From DAOUFU01 sp034429275 (GTDB lineage Bacteria; Chloroflexota; Anaerolineae; Aggregatilineales; Aggregatilineaceae): a stretch of 62,650 bases of DNA. Location: assembly GCA_034429275.1 (NCBI GenBank), contig DAOUFU010000141.1, forward strand, positions 1 to 62,650. Direction: 5' to 3'. A model generated the notes under the pieces. The model was not told the DNA's origin and did no database searches. It worked only from the letters and a program-made list of their open reading frames with translations. Positions 50,488-59,302 of this stretch are shown here, one piece after another (the stretch's first letter is position 1; each line of letters starts with the position of its first letter). Made by a program: the position numbers and the translations under genes.

Positions 50488-51969
50488 ATGGGTCAAAATT
50501 ATGGCAACCTGCGTCGGCGCACAGGCGACTCGAGCTGGCAATGGTTGATGATGGGGATGCTGCTGGGCGTGGGGTTCGCCGCCGTAATCTGCGTGGCGGG
50601 CTATGCAGTAGGGGCAGTCACCTTCCCCGCGCTCGAAGACGAAGCAACCCAGGCGGTGCAGATCGCGCCCAACGAGACCGAAGTCGCAATGCAGGCTACC
50701 GCACAAGCCGCTTCTCCGACGGTGAATCCTGAAGTGGCCGGGCTGCAAGCTACTATCGCCGCGCTCGAGACAGCCAGTGCCAACACCCTTCCCTCAGATA
50801 CGATTCCATTCACTCCCACACCTTCCTTGCTGCCAGGAGCTGAGGGACAGGCGGACGCTGCGATTGTAGGAACATCCACCTCGCAGGCTCTTCCCCAGGG
50901 CGAACAGCCAGTAGGAACCCAGCCGGGAAATCTGGCTGCGCCAATGGTAACATTCAATACTGAGCCACCAGTTCCAGCGGGCCTCCAGGGCATCCTCACC
51001 GAGATGGTCACAGTCAATGGTGGTACCTTCCTGATGGGTACCACGCCCGAAGAAGCGCAGCTTGCAATGGATGACTGCGCAATCTATGGCAAGGTGTGTA
51101 CCGATCCCAGCCTGGTGAACGACTCGATCCCTGCCCATCAGACCACTGTGGATCCGTTCCAGATGGAGATCTACGAGGTCACAGTCGCCCAGTACGTCGC
51201 GTTCCTGAACTGGCTTGGTCCCAACAGCCACAAGACAGGGTGCCAGGGCAATCCTTGTGCCTCGACCACAGCCGAAGACCAGTACAGCTACGTTCAATTC
51301 GACGGTACCACCTACTCGGTGGTGAACCCCCAGTTCTATTCCAACCACCCGATCACGTATGTCACCTGGTATGGCGCGCAGGAATACTGCTCCACCATCA
51401 ACCGGCGACTACCGACTGAGGCCGAATGGGAACGTGCAGCACGTGGACCAGAGAACCGCATCTACCCCTGGGGCATGACCTTTGATACCGCCCGCGCTGC
51501 TTCATCGGTCGATGAGCAAATCGGAACAGTACCCGTCAACGCTTATCCGAACGGGTTAAGCCCCTATAACATCTACAACATGGCCGGTAATGTCTCGGAA
51601 TGGGTCTATGACTGGTACCAACCCGACTATTACACCCAGCAGATCAACAATCCCGTCCCTAACCCCAACGGTCCCATCAGCGGTTTGGAACGGGTGCATC
51701 GCGGCGGCAGTTGGGATACGGCCCCTCTGTTCCTGCGCACGGTGCATCGTCTGAGCTGGCCTCCGAACAGCGGCTCCGCCTCCATTGGTTTCCGCTGCGC
51801 GAAGGATGCAGTAGCGGCCCAATCCGGCACAACAACCGGCTCGTCAGCCACGGGCCAGACAACGACTAACACTCTGCCCGGCGCAGCGCCTACGCTGGCC
51901 CCCGCCCCCACTCAAGCGCCTGTGTCACTGGCAACCCCTGCTCCGACTCAGGTCCTGGACCCCGGCTAA
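50488..51969 (+). CDS. Membrane-anchored SUMF1 (FGE-sulfatase) domain protein
   Basis: A 493-residue protein with one transmembrane helix (about 18-42), a Thr/Pro/Ala-rich linker (about 60-165) and a formylglycine-generating-enzyme-like domain (about 172-437): MVTVNGGTFLMGTT, YEVTVAQYVAFLNW, RLPTEAEWERAARG, PWG, NVSEWVYDWY, RGGSWDT, and GFRCAKD. The Cys pair used by true FGE is absent (RTVHRLSW replaces it), so it is more likely a ligand- or glycan-binding SUMF1 domain than a sulfatase activator. The C-terminal 55 residues are low complexity. It should face outside. Confidence 0.88.
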   Translation: MGQNYGNLRRRTGDSSWQWLMMGMLLGVGFAAVICVAGYAVGAVTFPALEDEATQAVQIAPNETEVAMQATAQAASPTVNPEVAGLQATIAALETASANTLPSDTIPFTPTPSLLPGAEGQADAAIVGTSTSQALPQGEQPVGTQPGNLAAPMVTFNTEPPVPAGLQGILTEMVTVNGGTFLMGTTPEEAQLAMDDCAIYGKVCTDPSLVNDSIPAHQTTVDPFQMEIYEVTVAQYVAFLNWLGPNSHKTGCQGNPCASTTAEDQYSYVQFDGTTYSVVNPQFYSNHPITYVTWYGAQEYCSTINRRLPTEAEWERAARGPENRIYPWGMTFDTARAASSVDEQIGTVPVNAYPNGLSPYNIYNMAGNVSEWVYDWYQPDYYTQQINNPVPNPNGPISGLERVHRGGSWDTAPLFLRTVHRLSWPPNSGSASIGFRCAKDAVAAQSGTTTGSSATGQTTTNTLPGAAPTLAPAPTQAPVSLATPAPTQVLDPG

Positions 51970-51989
51970 CCCGCCTGACTATTGCTCGC

Positions 51990-52024
51990 AGGTGTCCGCG
52001 TAAACCGTGGACACCTGTTTTTTT
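51990..52024 (+). terminator. Rho-independent terminator after the SUMF1 gene
   Basis: AGGTGTCC (51990-51997), an 11-nt loop, GGACACCT (52009-52016), then G and seven T (52018-52024). Confidence 0.85.
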
Positions 52025-52040
52025 ATGCTCGCTGACGCGC

Positions 52041-52046
52041 TATAAT
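52041..52046 (+). promoter_or_regulatory. -10 element upstream of rpiB
   Basis: Perfect TATAAT, 77 bp before the rpiB start. The -35 would fall on the T-run of the preceding terminator, which is a poor match, so only the -10 is marked. Confidence 0.42.
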
Positions 52047-52123
52047 GAGGCGCGTTGCGGTCGTGTTTTGTACGTGTGCCGCCCATGCGACCTCACCTGC
52101 CCACCCATTAAAGGACCTCTCTT

Positions 52124-52585
52124 ATGAAGATCGCCATTGGCTCCGATCATGCGGGCTATCCGCTCAAACAGCAGTTGGTTGAACTCCTGCGTGACCAGGG
52201 GCACGAAGTGATTGATGTAGGTACCACTAACGCGCCGACGCCGGTAGACTATCCCGATTTCGCTCAGGCCGTTGCACAAAAGGTAGTCTCAGGCGCAGCC
52301 GAACGCGGCCTGCTCGTTTGCGGAAGCGGAGTAGGCGCATCGATTGCCGCTAATAAAGTCCCCGGCATCTATGCCGGGCTGTGCCACGACACCTATTCAG
52401 CGCACCAGGGCGTTGAGCACGACAACATGAATGTGCTCTGCCTGGGCAGTCGAATCGTGGGTTCCGCCCTGGCGCAAGAACTGGTCACCGCCTTTTTGAA
52501 TGCCCGTTTTGAGTCCCACGAAGAACGCCATGTGCGACGTCATAACAAGGTAAGGGCCATCGAAGCTGCCTTCGGGCAAGACTGA
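52124..52585 (+). CDS. rpiB: Ribose-5-phosphate isomerase B
   Basis: A 153-residue RpiB/LacAB-family sugar isomerase that interconverts ribose-5-phosphate and ribulose-5-phosphate. It begins IAIGSDHAGYPLK with the DHAG motif, has VDYPDFA, the anion-binding loop and catalytic Cys in VCGSGVGASIAANK, His-containing CHDTYSAHQGVEHDNMNVLCLG, and C-terminal RHNKVRAIE. AAAGGA is upstream. tal-pgi follows after 59 bp on the same strand, so the two may form a pentose-phosphate unit. Confidence 0.95.
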   Translation: MKIAIGSDHAGYPLKQQLVELLRDQGHEVIDVGTTNAPTPVDYPDFAQAVAQKVVSGAAERGLLVCGSGVGASIAANKVPGIYAGLCHDTYSAHQGVEHDNMNVLCLGSRIVGSALAQELVTAFLNARFESHEERHVRRHNKVRAIEAAFGQD

Positions 52586-52644
52586 TCACAGACTTTCTCC
52601 GCCATGAATTATTCTTAACGCCGTATTGCAGGAGGTTTTTGGGG

Positions 52645-55542
52645 ATGACCGCCAACCGGCTGATTGACGTACAGCAGTTCGGCCAAAGCATCTGGATGGA
52701 CTATATCCGGCGCAGCCTGATCACATCGGGCGAACTTGATCGCCTGATCGAGATGGGAATTGTCGGCATGACCTCGAACCCGACCATCTTCGCCAAAGCC
52801 ATCGCCGATACTGAAGAATATGACGATGCCATTGCAACTATGCTCGATCTTGACGCCCCGTCGATCTACGAGCATCTGGCCGTCGCTGACATACAGGCTG
52901 CAGCGGATGCTCTCCGCCCGGTCTATGATTCCACCGCCGGCCTGGACGGTTACGTCAGCCTCGAAGTATCACCGCTGCTGGCTTATGACACCGCTGCTAC
53001 CCTTAGCGAAGCGCAGCGCCTGTTTGCCCTGGTCAACCGCCCCAACGTCATGATCAAAATCCCGGCCACCCAGCAGGGATTGCCCGCCATTGAGGACGCG
53101 ATCGCAGCCGGCGTCAACGTCAACGTGACCCTGCTGTTCGATGTGGACAACTACGCTCAAGTCGCCGAGCGTTATATCGCCGGGCTGGAACGCCGCCTCG
53201 CTGCCGGGCAAGATGTGTCCCATATCGCCTCGGTCGCCAGCTTTTTTGTCAGCCGCATCGATACGGTAGTAGACAACATCCTGGAGAGCAACATCCTCTC
53301 CGGGCGTCAGCGTGGGGGTTATGAGCACATCCAGACCAATCGTCGCTTGCAGGGCAAAGCCGCCATTGCGAATGCCAAGCTCGCCTATGAGCGGTTCAAG
53401 ACACTGTTTGAAAGCGAACGATTCGCGCCTTTGCGCGCCGCAGGTGCGCACGTTCAGCGGCCACTCTGGGCCAGCACCAGCACCAAGAACCCCAACTATC
53501 CGGCGACCATCTATGTTGATAACTTGATCGGCCCGCACACGGTCAACACACTCCCGCCTCAAACGATCGAGGCGTTCCTCGAACAGGGTATGCTTGCTTC
53601 AACGCTGGAGGCAGATGTCAGTGAAGCTCACCAGGTCATGGCCGATCTCGCCTCAGTGGGCGTGCAGATGGACAAAGTCGCACAGCAGCTCCAAAGTGAT
53701 GGTGTTGAAGCATTCGCTAATGACTATCGCCGCCTGATCGAGGCGGTTGAAGGGAAGCGGCAGGTACTGCTCACCGGCGTCATGGCACGACAGACCTTGA
53801 CCGCTGCCGAATATGAATTTGGGCTGCGTGCAGCGCTGGAACGCCTGACAAAAGACGATATCGTGCGCCGAATCTGGGAAAAAGACCCTTCCGTGTGGAA
53901 GGAAGAAGCCGCACACCAGCAGGAGATCAGCAACCGGCTGGGGTGGCTCGACGTGGTGAACGCCCCCGATGAGTTCTACGTACCCTTGCGCCAGCTTCAG
54001 GCGGATGTTCGCGCCAGAGGGTTCACTCATGCATTGCTGTTGGGCATGGGCGGCAGCAGCCTCTCCGCTGAGGTCATGCGCCAGACGTTTGGCGTCTTGC
54101 CCGGCTTCCCCGATCTGATCGTGCTGGATACCACCGATCCCCAGGCAATCGCGCTGGCAACCGCCGCTGCCGATCTGGACCGGACTCTGTTCATCGTGTC
54201 CACCAAATCCGGCGGCACCATCGAGACACTCTCGCTGTATAAGTATTACTATGGCTTGATCTCAGAACGTCGTGGTGACGCGGCAGGTAGTCAGTTCTGC
54301 GCCATCACCGATCCAGGGTCCGAACTCGAAACCATCGCCCGCGAAAAGCAGTTTGAATACCTCTTCCTCAACCCAGCCGATATAGGCGGACGGTTCAGCG
54401 CCCTCAGCTACTTCGGATTGGTGCCTGCCGCCATCATGGGGTTGGATGTGGACCGATTGGTCGCCAGTGCCCGCACGATGGCGCTCGCGTGCGAACGCCA
54501 TATCCCGGTGAACAGCAACCCGGCAGCCTGGTTAGGTGTGTTGATGGGGCACCTGGCTGCGGACCGCCGCGATAAAGTCTGCCTGGTGGCTTCGCCGCGT
54601 ATCGACAGCTTTGGTCTGTGGGCCGAACAACTGATCGCCGAAAGCACAGGCAAAGAGGGAAAAGGGATTGTACCTGTCGCCAGTGTGGACCCAGACGACC
54701 CGCGCGATTTCGACGATGATCGGCTGTTCGTCTATCTGCGCCTGGACGATGCAGATAACACCTTGCGGGATGCCCAGATCGATGCACTCAAGCGCGCCGG
54801 TCATCCCGTCTTGACCCTGCGCCTTCGCGATGCCTATGACCTGGGCGGCGAGTTCTTCCGTTGGGCGTTGGCCACCGCCATTACCGGCCATCTGATGCGT
54901 ATCAACCCATTCGATCAGCCCAACGTTGCCGAAAGCAAAAAGAACACTGATCGCCTGCTGCAATACTTCCGCACCCATCACCAGTTGCCGGATATCCCGC
55001 CTGTGCTTGAGGAAAACGGACTCAAGCTCTATGCCGACGAGCAAACCGCCATTACGCTGCGGCGCATTGGTGAGCAGCGTGGTTTCGCCTATGGTGAACT
55101 GGTCAATCTGTTGTTGGCCCACATGAGCCTGGCCCGTTCCGGGGACTATATCGCGCTAATGGCCTACCTAGCCCCCACTCAGAAGCATAACGACCTGCTC
55201 GAAGCGATTCGGCGCGAACTGCGCCATGCTACCACGCGTGCCGTGACGTTGGGATACGGGCCGCGCTTCCTGCACTCCACCGGCCAGTTGCACAAAGGTG
55301 GCCCGAATGACGGCGTGTTCATCCAGATCACGGTAGACAACAACGAGGTCATCCCTATTCCAGGCGAGCCATACGACTTCATGCTGCTCAAACGTGCCCA
55401 GGCCCAGGGCGATCTGGAAGCGCTGCAAAGCAAAAATCGGCGTGTGGTTCGCTTCCACCTGCCGGCGGGCAGTGTCTCCGCAGGGCTGGAACGAGTCCTG
55501 AATGCCATCAAAACGGCTGCTGCGCAGCATCAGGTAGGATAA
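52645..55542 (+). CDS. Bifunctional transaldolase / glucose-6-phosphate isomerase
   Basis: A 965-residue fusion. The N-terminal ~370 residues are transaldolase: VGMTSNPTIFAKAI, VSLEVSPLLAYDT, the Schiff-base Lys in MIKIPATQQG and LWASTSTKNPNY. The C-terminal ~580 residues are phosphoglucose isomerase: LLGMGGSSLSAEV, LIVLDTTDP, STKSGGTIET, GRFSALSYFG, ESTGKEGKG, and a terminal PGEPYDFMLLKRAQAQGD region. The enzyme joins the non-oxidative pentose phosphate path and glycolysis. Such Tal-Pgi fusions are known in Cyanobacteria, Actinobacteria and Chloroflexota. ATG 52645 follows GGAGG at 9 bp; TTG 52639 is worse. Confidence 0.95.
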   Translation: MTANRLIDVQQFGQSIWMDYIRRSLITSGELDRLIEMGIVGMTSNPTIFAKAIADTEEYDDAIATMLDLDAPSIYEHLAVADIQAAADALRPVYDSTAGLDGYVSLEVSPLLAYDTAATLSEAQRLFALVNRPNVMIKIPATQQGLPAIEDAIAAGVNVNVTLLFDVDNYAQVAERYIAGLERRLAAGQDVSHIASVASFFVSRIDTVVDNILESNILSGRQRGGYEHIQTNRRLQGKAAIANAKLAYERFKTLFESERFAPLRAAGAHVQRPLWASTSTKNPNYPATIYVDNLIGPHTVNTLPPQTIEAFLEQGMLASTLEADVSEAHQVMADLASVGVQMDKVAQQLQSDGVEAFANDYRRLIEAVEGKRQVLLTGVMARQTLTAAEYEFGLRAALERLTKDDIVRRIWEKDPSVWKEEAAHQQEISNRLGWLDVVNAPDEFYVPLRQLQADVRARGFTHALLLGMGGSSLSAEVMRQTFGVLPGFPDLIVLDTTDPQAIALATAAADLDRTLFIVSTKSGGTIETLSLYKYYYGLISERRGDAAGSQFCAITDPGSELETIAREKQFEYLFLNPADIGGRFSALSYFGLVPAAIMGLDVDRLVASARTMALACERHIPVNSNPAAWLGVLMGHLAADRRDKVCLVASPRIDSFGLWAEQLIAESTGKEGKGIVPVASVDPDDPRDFDDDRLFVYLRLDDADNTLRDAQIDALKRAGHPVLTLRLRDAYDLGGEFFRWALATAITGHLMRINPFDQPNVAESKKNTDRLLQYFRTHHQLPDIPPVLEENGLKLYADEQTAITLRRIGEQRGFAYGELVNLLLAHMSLARSGDYIALMAYLAPTQKHNDLLEAIRRELRHATTRAVTLGYGPRFLHSTGQLHKGGPNDGVFIQITVDNNEVIPIPGEPYDFMLLKRAQAQGDLEALQSKNRRVVRFHLPAGSVSAGLERVLNAIKTAAAQHQVG

Positions 55543-55660
55543 CCCTCGAAAACCGTATCACCTTCTGGCTGGGCGGGGTCACATGACTCGCCCAGCACTC
55601 TTTTCTCCCTTCAGCTTACCCTCCCTGCCCCGGTGGGCCTGCTGTATCATTAAATTCATC

Positions 55661-55689
55661 TTTACTTTTTAACTAAACTGTGCTATGAT
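55661..55689 (+). promoter_or_regulatory. Promoter of the greA leader
   Basis: TTTACT (55661-55666), 17 bp spacer, TATGAT (55684-55689), starting transcription near 55696, about 240 nt before greA. Confidence 0.6.
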
Positions 55690-55717
55690 GTGGCATCTCT
55701 TGTTAGCGGCTCCCCTC

Positions 55718-55749
55718 AGATCGCCTGATTTTGGCGGTCTCTTATTTTT
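55718..55749 (+). terminator. First leader hairpin with T-run
   Basis: AGATCGCC (55718-55725), loop TGATTTT, GGCGGTCT (55733-55740, one G-U pair), then CTTATTTTT. Confidence 0.55.
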
Positions 55750-55786
55750 GGTGCGAACCGCTAAATAACTGAGCTCGACTTTCGAG

Positions 55787-55809
55787 ACACAGCGGTTGGC
55801 TGTGTTTTT
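55787..55809 (+). terminator. Second leader hairpin with T-run
   Basis: ACACAGC (55787-55793), loop GGTTG, GCTGTGT (55799-55805), followed directly by TTTT. The loop and left arm can alternatively pair with AACCGCT at 55756-55762. Confidence 0.6.
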
Positions 55810-55938
55810 GTGCAATAGGCCCATGAAAGGCTGTGTTGCATAGGTGTTGGAAATGGCACCGCTGCATATTCCAGCGGCAATGGCCCCGGCAGACTGTGCG
55901 GCGAGTGTGACCGGGGTTCTCACACATGGAGGAGTGGG

Positions 55939-56415
55939 ATGGTTGACGAAATCCACTACTTGACCTTAGAGGGTCTCAAAGAATACGAAGAGCGGCTGGC
56001 CTACTTGCGCAATGTCCGACGCCAGGAAGTTGCCGAGCGGCTGCGACTGGCCCTTGAAGAAGGCGGCGAGTTGGTTGAAAATGCCGAATACGAAGACGCC
56101 AAAAATGAGCAGGCATTCGTTGAAGGCGAGATCATGCGCCTGGAAATGATCCTGAGCAACGCCGTCGTCATCGAGGAAGACGACAGCTCGCGTGATAGGG
56201 TGGTCCTGGGTAGCAAGGTCACCGTGCAAGAAGTCGGCACCGACACGGTCGAGCTGTATCACGTCGTCGGGGCAGCCGAGGCCAATCCGCGGGCGGGGAA
56301 AATTTCGTTCAAAAGCCCGGTTGGGCGTGCGCTGATGAACCACAAAAAAGGCGATCGCGTGGTGGTCGATGTGCCCGATGGCCACATCGAGTTTGAGATC
56401 AAGAAGATTGAATAG
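55939..56415 (+). CDS. greA: Transcription elongation factor GreA
   Basis: A 158-residue Gre factor that stimulates RNA cleavage by backtracked RNA polymerase. The N-terminal coiled coil (1-77) has the tip GGELVENAEYEDAKNEQ; the catalytic acidic pair is Glu44 and Glu47, where E. coli GreA has Asp41 and Glu44. The C-terminal FKBP-like domain has VVLGSKVTVQE, ISFKSPVGRALMNHKKGDRV and a final EFEIKKIE. A strong GGAGGAG lies just upstream of the ATG. lysS follows 137 bp later on the same strand, a common greA-lysS pairing. Confidence 0.95.
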   Translation: MVDEIHYLTLEGLKEYEERLAYLRNVRRQEVAERLRLALEEGGELVENAEYEDAKNEQAFVEGEIMRLEMILSNAVVIEEDDSSRDRVVLGSKVTVQEVGTDTVELYHVVGAAEANPRAGKISFKSPVGRALMNHKKGDRVVVDVPDGHIEFEIKKIE

Positions 56416-56445
56416 CCTCTCACGCCCCTTGCGGTAGGCTATGAT

Positions 56446-56525
56446 CCGCCCATGCCAGCTTCCCGCTCGCGTGGGCGGTATTATGTTGCGGTCATTTCAC
56501 CCGCCGTACTGAGTGCCGGGTGAAA
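56446..56525 (+). repeat. Two hairpins between greA and lysS
   Basis: CCGCCCA (56446-56452) / TGGGCGG (56472-56478), and TTTCACCCG (56495-56503) / CGGGTGAAA (56517-56525). Both stems are perfect. The second ends 9 bases before the lysS ribosome-binding site (AGAGGAG, 56534-56540). There is no T-run, so they may be processing or translation-control structures rather than terminators. Confidence 0.45.
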
Positions 56526-56551
56526 ACGTTGGCAGAGGAGAAAGATGCCCG

Positions 56552-58066
56552 ATGTGGCAACCATCCAATAACCTGGAACAAGAACGCCTCGACAAACTTC
56601 GCCAGTTGCAGGCGCGCGGCGCATCCCCCTATCCCAATCGAGTCAAGCGCACCCACACGACGGTTGAAGCCTTTCGCGCGTTTGAGGCCGTCGAAGACCA
56701 GGCGATTCCGGTCGAAGTCACAGTATGCGGGCGCATCGTACGTCAGAACCTCAAAGGCAAAGTGTATTTCGCCCACATCGAAGACGGCGAAGGCCGCCTT
56801 CAGTTGTTCGTGCGTATTGATGCCGTGGGCGAAGACGTTTACGACATGATTCGCAATGACATCGACCTGGGCGATTTCGTTCAAGCCAGTGGCACGATGA
56901 TGCGAACTCGCGCCGGTGAAGTGAGCGTGTTGGTGCAGCATATCAACGTGCTGGCCAAAGCACTTAGCCCATTGCCCGTCATCAAGGAACGCGTTCTGGA
57001 CGACGGGACTATCGAGCGCTATGGCACGTTCAGTGATGTCGAAGAACGTTATCGCCAGCGCTATGCTGACCTTGCCGTGAACCCCGACACGCGGGATGTC
57101 TTCCGCAAACGGGCCAAAACCATCCATGCCCTGCGCACCTTTCTCGATAGCGAGCGTTTTCTCGAAGTCGAGACGCCCATTTTGCAGCCGCTCTACGGCG
57201 GCGCTGCAGCGCGTCCCTTTATCACCCATCACAACCAGCTCCACCAAGACCTTTATCTGCGCATCAGCTTTGAGCTGTACCTCAAACGCCTGCTGGTCGG
57301 GATGTACGATGCCGTTTACGAGATCGGGCGCGATTTCCGTAACGAAGGCGTGAGCTTCAAACACAACCCCGAATTCACGCAGCTCGAGTTCTACAAAGCC
57401 TATACCGATTATCACGGTATGATGGACTTGACCGAACGCATGATCGCCTATGTTGCCCAACAGGTCACCGGGAGCACCATGATCACAGTGGAGGGCAACG
57501 TGATCGACCTCACGCCGCCCTGGAAGCGCATCACCCTGCGCGACGCCATCCGCGAACGTTCCGGGATCGACTATATGGACCATCGCGACGCCCCCTCGCT
57601 TTTTGCCGCCATGCAGGCGGCAAACATTGAAGCATCACCCAATGCCACCTGGGGTAAGCTCGTCGATCACCTGTTGAGCACTTGCGTCGAACCGACTCTG
57701 ATCCAGCCCACCTTCATCCTCGACTATCCGCGCGATATCTCGCCCTTCGCCAAGATGGTTCCCGGCGACAATTTTCACGTGGAGCGCTTCGAGCTGTTTG
57801 TGGCTGGGATGGAGATGGGCAACGCCTTCACCGAGCTGAACGATCCGCTCGACCAGGAAGCGCGCTTCATCGAGATGGGCCGTCTCTATGCCGATGAAGA
57901 CGATGAGGCAACGCCCATTGACGAGGATTACCTGCGCGCCATGCGCTACGGGATGCCGCCCTGCGGCGGCTGCGGGATCGGCGTAGACCGGCTGGTCATG
58001 CTGTTGACCGATCGCAGCACCATTCGCGAAGTGTTGCTCTATCCTCACCTGCGCGAGCGGAGCTAG
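56552..58066 (+). CDS. lysS: Lysyl-tRNA synthetase, class II
   Basis: A 504-residue class II lysyl-tRNA synthetase. The N-terminal OB-fold anticodon domain (about 45-150) has VEVTVCGRIVRQNLKGKVYFAHIEDGEG. The catalytic domain has motif 2 (EIGRDFRNEGVSFKHNPEFTQLEFYKAY) and motif 3 (GMPPCGGCGIGVDRLVML), with TFILDYPRDISPFAK between. The start at 56552 (MWQPSNNLEQERL) follows AGAGGAG; an overlapping out-of-frame ATG at 56544 stops after a few codons. A terminator follows. Confidence 0.96.
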   Translation: MWQPSNNLEQERLDKLRQLQARGASPYPNRVKRTHTTVEAFRAFEAVEDQAIPVEVTVCGRIVRQNLKGKVYFAHIEDGEGRLQLFVRIDAVGEDVYDMIRNDIDLGDFVQASGTMMRTRAGEVSVLVQHINVLAKALSPLPVIKERVLDDGTIERYGTFSDVEERYRQRYADLAVNPDTRDVFRKRAKTIHALRTFLDSERFLEVETPILQPLYGGAAARPFITHHNQLHQDLYLRISFELYLKRLLVGMYDAVYEIGRDFRNEGVSFKHNPEFTQLEFYKAYTDYHGMMDLTERMIAYVAQQVTGSTMITVEGNVIDLTPPWKRITLRDAIRERSGIDYMDHRDAPSLFAAMQAANIEASPNATWGKLVDHLLSTCVEPTLIQPTFILDYPRDISPFAKMVPGDNFHVERFELFVAGMEMGNAFTELNDPLDQEARFIEMGRLYADEDDEATPIDEDYLRAMRYGMPPCGGCGIGVDRLVMLLTDRSTIREVLLYPHLRERS

Positions 58067-58073
58067 ACTACAG

Positions 58074-58107
58074 CGAGGGCGTTATCGACCATACCGCCCT
58101 CGTTTTT
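58074..58107 (+). terminator. Rho-independent terminator of greA-lysS
   Basis: CGAGGGCG (58074-58081), 13-nt loop, CGCCCTCG (58095-58102), then five T. Confidence 0.82.
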
Positions 58108-58175
58108 GACTCTGGACATCAACTGGACAATCTGCCCAGGCTGACGATAATAAAGAGTGACGGTCGGGAGGACTC

Positions 58176-59300
58176 ATGGCTACTACTCATTCCATATCCG
58201 AAAGCCTGGATTTTCGCGCGATTATCGACGGGTTGGGACAGGGCATCCTGATATTCGACTCGGATAATCGCCTGGTGCTCGATAATGTCGCTGCTCGCGC
58301 CATCCTGGGGGCCAATCTGGTCCTGGTACGCGCCGAGGGCTGGCGTGCTGCAGCACTTCTGCTCGATGCCGCCAGCGACGAGCAGCCCAGCGCCGATGAG
58401 ATTCGCGCCAAAGCGCTGCGCCAGGCAGAACCGGTGCGTTTCCACACCTTTCTCAGCGGCGTCTATACACCCTGTTGGGCAACGGCTATCTATGGGCCCG
58501 GTGGGGCCATCTACACCATGATCACCCTCGAAAGGCCCGACTGGTCCGCCCTGACCGACTTGATGAGCACCTTCCGTGAAGAAGCGCTCACCTCGATCTC
58601 CAGTACGCGAGGTCATGCCGAACTGATCCGGCAGGTTATCCGCCGCCGCACACCCGATACCACCACCGATCAGTTGGCGCACCAGGTCGGCGGTTTTGCC
58701 GACATCATGAGCGTACACATGTATCGTCTGGATATGCTCATGGGCCAGCTTCATCGCCTGGAGATGATCCGTACCGGTCAGTTGAGCAAACTGATCCGCG
58801 CCAACCGCAGGCCCATCGACCTGGCCGGATTTGTGGAAGATTTCCTCGAAGATCTGGTCGAGACCCCTCTGGTCGAACAACCTGATCCCTCAGTCGATTA
58901 CCGAGATCGGATTCACGTCGATATTCCAGATGGCGTCACGATTTCCGCTTCCCACCAGCACCTGACCTATGCCTTCCGCGACCTGCTGCGCAACAGCGTC
59001 ATGTACAGCCCACCAGACGCTCCAATTGCCATCCGGGCGGTGCTTACGCCGAAGACCCGCAGCGTACAGGTCGACATAATTGACCAGGGCTGCGGCATCC
59101 GCGAAAAAGAGAGCAGCCGGGTCTTCGCCCCCTTCCAGCGCGCGCGCCAACCTCACGTTATGGCCGAATTTGGCTATGGGCTGAGCCTGTACCTGGTCAA
59201 GATGGAAGTCGAAGAGATGGGCGGCAAAATCTGGTTTACCAGCGAAGAAAAAGCCGGGACCACGTTTAGCCTCAAGCTGCCTTTGTGGCGACCCTCATAG
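58176..59300 (+). CDS. Histidine-kinase-like HATPase lacking the phospho-acceptor His
   Basis: A 374-residue protein. Residues 10-115 look like a PAS domain (DGLGQGILIFDSDNRLVLDN). Residues 128-225 form the helical dimerisation region, but the place where an H-box (SHELRTP) should be reads EEALTSISSTRGHAELIR, which keeps the flanking LTSI-x-GxAELI pattern without the His-Glu pair. Residues 255-370 are an HATPase_c domain with an N-box Asn (RDLLRNSVMYSP), G1 DQGCGI and G2 GYGLSLYLVK. GGGAGGA lies five bases upstream. It may bind ATP and regulate a partner rather than autophosphorylate. The gene at 59303 follows after 2 bp. Confidence 0.85.
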   Translation: MATTHSISESLDFRAIIDGLGQGILIFDSDNRLVLDNVAARAILGANLVLVRAEGWRAAALLLDAASDEQPSADEIRAKALRQAEPVRFHTFLSGVYTPCWATAIYGPGGAIYTMITLERPDWSALTDLMSTFREEALTSISSTRGHAELIRQVIRRRTPDTTTDQLAHQVGGFADIMSVHMYRLDMLMGQLHRLEMIRTGQLSKLIRANRRPIDLAGFVEDFLEDLVETPLVEQPDPSVDYRDRIHVDIPDGVTISASHQHLTYAFRDLLRNSVMYSPPDAPIAIRAVLTPKTRSVQVDIIDQGCGIREKESSRVFAPFQRARQPHVMAEFGYGLSLYLVKMEVEEMGGKIWFTSEEKAGTTFSLKLPLWRPS

Positions 59301-59302
59301 GC

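Larger units (their letters stand above)
55543..55938 (+). promoter_or_regulatory. Structured leader region upstream of greA
   Basis: A 396-bp gap with no supported gene; the minus-strand frame 55669-55956 has no start signal or family. It contains a good promoter (55661-55689), two intrinsic-terminator-like hairpins (55718-55749, 55787-55809) and several later stems: TGCAA/TTGCA around GGCC/GGCT (about 55811-55843), CCGCTG/CAGCGG (55859-55877), and CCCCGG/CCGGGG overlapping GTGTGA/TCACAC just before the GGAGGAG site. AACCGCT (55756-55762) can also pair with AGCGGTT (55791-55797), which would break the second terminator stem. This suggests attenuation or a small RNA. Confidence 0.5.

Noticed and set aside
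55669..55956. 95-codon minus-strand frame in the greA leader
   Set aside because: No start signal and no family; the region is better explained as structured leader RNA.
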